A stretch of 64,000 nt of DNA, from the NCBI RefSeq assembly GCF_002941025.1, contig NZ_PTJS01000001.1, positions 7,629,677 to 7,693,676 of the forward strand, read 5' to 3'. A program made the translations under genes and the position numbers. Positions 61,689 through 64,000 of this stretch are shown here, piece by piece. Under the pieces are notes generated by a model. The model was not told the DNA's origin. It saw only the letters and a program-made list of their open reading frames with translations, and did not search any database. The stretch comes from Streptomyces sp. QL37. Lineage in GTDB: Bacteria > Actinomycetota > Actinomycetes > Streptomycetales > Streptomycetaceae. Every line of letters starts with the position of its first letter. Within the stretch, counting starts at the first letter, position 1.

Positions 61689-62612
61689 ATGACGGCGTAC
61701 GACGTGCCCGAAGTCGGCCCATTCCGGCCGAGGACGGAGGACCGACTGGAACTCGGCGAGGGGCCGCGCCTCCTCGCCGACGGGACGTTGGTGCTGGTGG
61801 ACATCCTGGCGGGCAGGCTGCTGGGGGCACCGGCCGAAGGCGACCGTCCGTTCGAGGAGATGGCCCGGCTCGACGTACCGCTCGGCGCCGTGGCCCCACT
61901 GGACGGCGGAGTGTCAGGAGCACCCGGCCGAACCGGGTGGCTGGCAGCAGCCGGGACCGCGTTCGTGGTGCTCGACAGTTCCGGGCAGGTCGTCCGGCGC
62001 GTCGGCGAGCCCGAAGGAGCCGGTCCCGGGCTGCGTATGAACGACGCGGTGTGTGACCGAGCCGGGCGGATGTGGGCGGGCACGATGGCTTACGACGGCA
62101 CCCCGGGGGCGGGCGCCCTGCACCTGCTCGACACCGACGGCTCGGTGCGGACGGTGCTCGGGGGCCTGACCATCCCGAACGGACCGGCGTTCAGCCCCGA
62201 CGGCCGCACGATGTACCTGGCGGACAGCGCGGTGGGCACCGTCGACGCCTTCACCGTCGGCCTCACCGACGCCACGCTGTCCGATCGCCGTCCGTTGTTC
62301 CGGGTCGACCCGGCGGTAGGCAGCCCGGACGGCATGACGGTGGACACCGAGGGCCGCTTGTGGAGCGCGATCTGGGGCGCCGGGCAGATCCGCTGCTACG
62401 CCCCCGACGGCACGCTGCTGCTGGCGGTCCCGGTGCCGGCTGTCCAGCCGTCCAGTATCTGCCTGACCGGTGAGCACGTGGTCGTGACCACGGCGGCTGT
62501 CGGCTTGGAGGAGCCGGGGCCGCTGGACGGGGCGGTACTGATGGCGCGGTGCGATGCCACTGCGCCGGCCGCCTGCCCCGCCTCCTCCGTCTTCGCCGGT
62601 CAAGGCCTCTGA
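61689..62612 (+). CDS. SMP-30/gluconolactonase family lactonase, probable galactonolactonase
   Basis: About 307 residues forming a six-bladed propeller. The metal-binding Glu is in RLELGEGPRLL, the Asn in LRMNDAVCDRAGRMWAGTM, and the Asp in GSPDGMTVDTEGRLW. IPNGPAFSPDGRTMYLADS is a typical blade. The family hydrolyses sugar lactones; here it would open galactonolactone to feed DgoD. ATG 61689 has GAGAGG seven bases upstream; the short open frame before it includes the start of the kinase terminator region. Confidence 0.92.
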   Translation: MTAYDVPEVGPFRPRTEDRLELGEGPRLLADGTLVLVDILAGRLLGAPAEGDRPFEEMARLDVPLGAVAPLDGGVSGAPGRTGWLAAAGTAFVVLDSSGQVVRRVGEPEGAGPGLRMNDAVCDRAGRMWAGTMAYDGTPGAGALHLLDTDGSVRTVLGGLTIPNGPAFSPDGRTMYLADSAVGTVDAFTVGLTDATLSDRRPLFRVDPAVGSPDGMTVDTEGRLWSAIWGAGQIRCYAPDGTLLLAVPVPAVQPSSICLTGEHVVVTTAAVGLEEPGPLDGAVLMARCDATAPAACPASSVFAGQGL

Positions 62613-62655
62613 CCCGCTGCCCCGGGACAGTCGGCAGCGGGCAGCCGGGCGTGGG

Positions 62656-62683
62656 CCGTGCGGGCCGGGCCCGGCCCGCACGG
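62656..62683. terminator. bidirectional 28-bp palindromic terminator
   Basis: CCGTGCGGGCCGGG (62656-62669) is followed directly by its reverse complement (62670-62683), between the convergent lactonase and cellulase-like genes. Confidence 0.85.
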
Positions 62684-62694
62684 TCAGGGGCGTG

Positions 62695-63972
62695 TCAGAG
62701 GACGGGCCGGTCGCGCAGCAGGGCGTTGCACTCCTGCTGGAGGCGGATGTCCTGCCACATGGGGTGCTGCGGGGCGGCGTTGGAGCACACGACGGCTCCG
62801 CGTGCTCCGGCCCGGGCGGCTTCGGTGACGGCGCGGCGGCAGAACGCGGCACCGACCGGGCCTTCCTCGAAGGTGCCGTACAGGGGTGTGTATCCGACCC
62901 AGCCCTCGCCGAAGAGGAACGGCACGCCTGCCTCGGCGGACCAGTCGGCGGCCGCCGCGATCCAGATGCCGAGCTTCGCTTCCATCGCGGTGCGGTGGAC
63001 GGCGTACCGGTCGTAGAGCCAGGCGTCGAACAGGTCCGGGTCGCACCAGTCGTGGACGTAGACCTCACGCAGGCCGACCACAGTCGCTTCGAGGCGCCAC
63101 CGCTCCTCCTCCGGCGGTGCCCAGTCCTCCAGTGCGGGCGCTCCGGCACGCAGAAGTTCCCGCGCCGCGCGCTCCTGGGGGAAGGGCCGCGAGAAGTCAC
63201 GCAGGGCGTACGTGTCGAGGAGTTCGTCGAGGACGCCGTACACGTAGGGGTGGAAGACGGCTACGTCGACGTCGCGGGGGATACCTCGCATCGAGCCGAC
63301 GGGTACCTGGGCGTAGTTGACGGTCACCGGCCGGTCGGGGTGCCGCTTGCGGAATCGGTCCAGGCCGCGTTGCAGGCGGGGGCGGAGGGCCACGACGGTG
63401 TCGTCACCGGTGAGCCCCTCGGCCAGGCGGCCCGCCTGGACCTCGTTGTGCAGTTCGGTGAAGGCGATCCGGTCGTCCAGGCCGTCGTGGGCGGCCAGGA
63501 AGTCGATGAGGTCGGCCAGCGCGTCGGCGAGTGCCTCCGCACGGCGCTCGGGGGTGATGGCCATGATCGCGTCGAACCAGGCCCGGTCACCCGCGAAGGA
63601 GGGGGACTGCTGGTACTCCCAACTGGAGAGGATGACGAAGCAGTCGTGCCGCCTTGCCGCCTCGAACAGGGCGAGCAGGTGGGCGCGGGCGTCGATCTCG
63701 GTGGTCCCGCGCACGTCGTACCAGCGCACCCGCTGCCCGTAGTCCCCGCCGAGGGGGCCGAGCCGCAGCCTGGTGGTGTCCAGGCCGGTGCCGAACAGGA
63801 GCAGCGGCATGGCACAGATGCGGACGGTGTTGTATCCGCGCTCGACCGCTTCGGCGAAGGCGCGGTCGAGGTCGGCGAAGGGCTCGTCGGGGCCGGTGCG
63901 GGTGTACCAGGTGAAGTCCCACAGGGAGATGGTGAGGGCGGCGGGAAGATGGGCGGGCAGCGGGGTGGGCAT
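62695..63972 (-). CDS. cellulase-like (GH5-type TIM-barrel) family protein, cytoplasmic
   Basis: A 425-residue protein of the cellulase-like group (sugar-binding cellulase-like barrel). It starts with LTISLWDFTWYTRTGPDEPF. The acid/base Glu lies in FTELHNEVQAG after strand 4, and the likely nucleophile is Glu in PFLFGEGWVGYTPLYGTFEE near residue 340, shown as FLFGEGWVGY. FHPYVYGVLDELLD is also family-like. There is no signal peptide, so it would act on imported oligosaccharides. The substrate is unknown; location in a galactan/rhamnogalacturonan locus suggests a rare linkage. It is convergent with the lactonase gene and may belong to an operon to the right of the window. Confidence 0.82.
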   Translation of the reverse strand: MPTPLPAHLPAALTISLWDFTWYTRTGPDEPFADLDRAFAEAVERGYNTVRICAMPLLLFGTGLDTTRLRLGPLGGDYGQRVRWYDVRGTTEIDARAHLLALFEAARRHDCFVILSSWEYQQSPSFAGDRAWFDAIMAITPERRAEALADALADLIDFLAAHDGLDDRIAFTELHNEVQAGRLAEGLTGDDTVVALRPRLQRGLDRFRKRHPDRPVTVNYAQVPVGSMRGIPRDVDVAVFHPYVYGVLDELLDTYALRDFSRPFPQERAARELLRAGAPALEDWAPPEEERWRLEATVVGLREVYVHDWCDPDLFDAWLYDRYAVHRTAMEAKLGIWIAAAADWSAEAGVPFLFGEGWVGYTPLYGTFEEGPVGAAFCRRAVTEAARAGARGAVVCSNAAPQHPMWQDIRLQQECNALLRDRPVL

Positions 63973-64000
63973 GGTGGATCGCGCCTTCCGTGGTCAGCTT

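Overview
The window is high-GC actinobacterial chromosome, almost certainly Streptomyces: about 70% G+C, strong GC3 bias that opens long antisense frames, many GTG and some TTG starts, Tat signals of the S-R-R type on secreted sugar enzymes, and translationally coupled ATGA/GTGA gene junctions. I see no rRNA, tRNA, CRISPR array or intact mobile element; one decayed IS5-type transposase lies near 27 kb.

Left part (1-21 kb), housekeeping and miscellaneous: a partial unknown gene, a DUF6011 protein, acyl-CoA thioesterase II, a DUF3516-type DEAD-box helicase, a membrane metal-dependent hydrolase, a LigB-like ATP-dependent DNA ligase, type II NADH dehydrogenase, a heterodimeric ABC exporter with one degenerate ATP site, a GH109-like secreted oxidoreductase, a large FAD/Fe-S D-lactate-dehydrogenase-like protein, a MarR regulator divergent from an ABC exporter, a 19-residue hydrophobic peptide gene with its own hairpin terminator, a flavin monooxygenase-like protein and a YjbQ protein.

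Middle part (21-32 kb), accessory: a tight four-gene operon whose first gene encodes an MfnB-type (5-formylfuran-3-yl)methyl phosphate synthase, followed by aldehyde dehydrogenase, zinc alcohol dehydrogenase and a carboxyl-methyltransferase-like enzyme. This looks like a small furan metabolite pathway. Then come an EF-hand protein, the transposase remnant, a degenerate HNH protein, a nuclease / RAMA-like / alkyltransferase-like fusion, an LD-carboxypeptidase, a 56-residue membrane protein and an anti-sigma-type ATPase.

Right part (32-64 kb), a plant-polysaccharide utilisation supercluster. A plus-strand set encodes GH35 beta-galactosidase, a complete CUT1 sugar importer and a secreted GH43 galactanase-like enzyme. 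A minus-strand gene for an acyltransferase fusion uses a promoter carrying the same 19-bp AT-rich element as the GH35 promoter. A minus-strand operon holds a second importer, a LacI regulator and a DUF2264 protein, with a LacI-type operator inside its promoter. The remainder encodes a 2-hydroxyacid dehydrogenase, PL26-like and PL11 rhamnogalacturonan lyases, a DeoR/LacI hybrid regulator, a CE12 acetylesterase, and an SDR, DgoD, KDPGal aldolase, PfkB kinase and SMP-30 lactonase that together make an oxidative De Ley-Doudoroff galactose route. A cellulase-like protein closes the window. Several promoters here have TTGAC(A/G) -35 boxes and recurring GAAGCAA sequences, suggesting locus-specific regulation.
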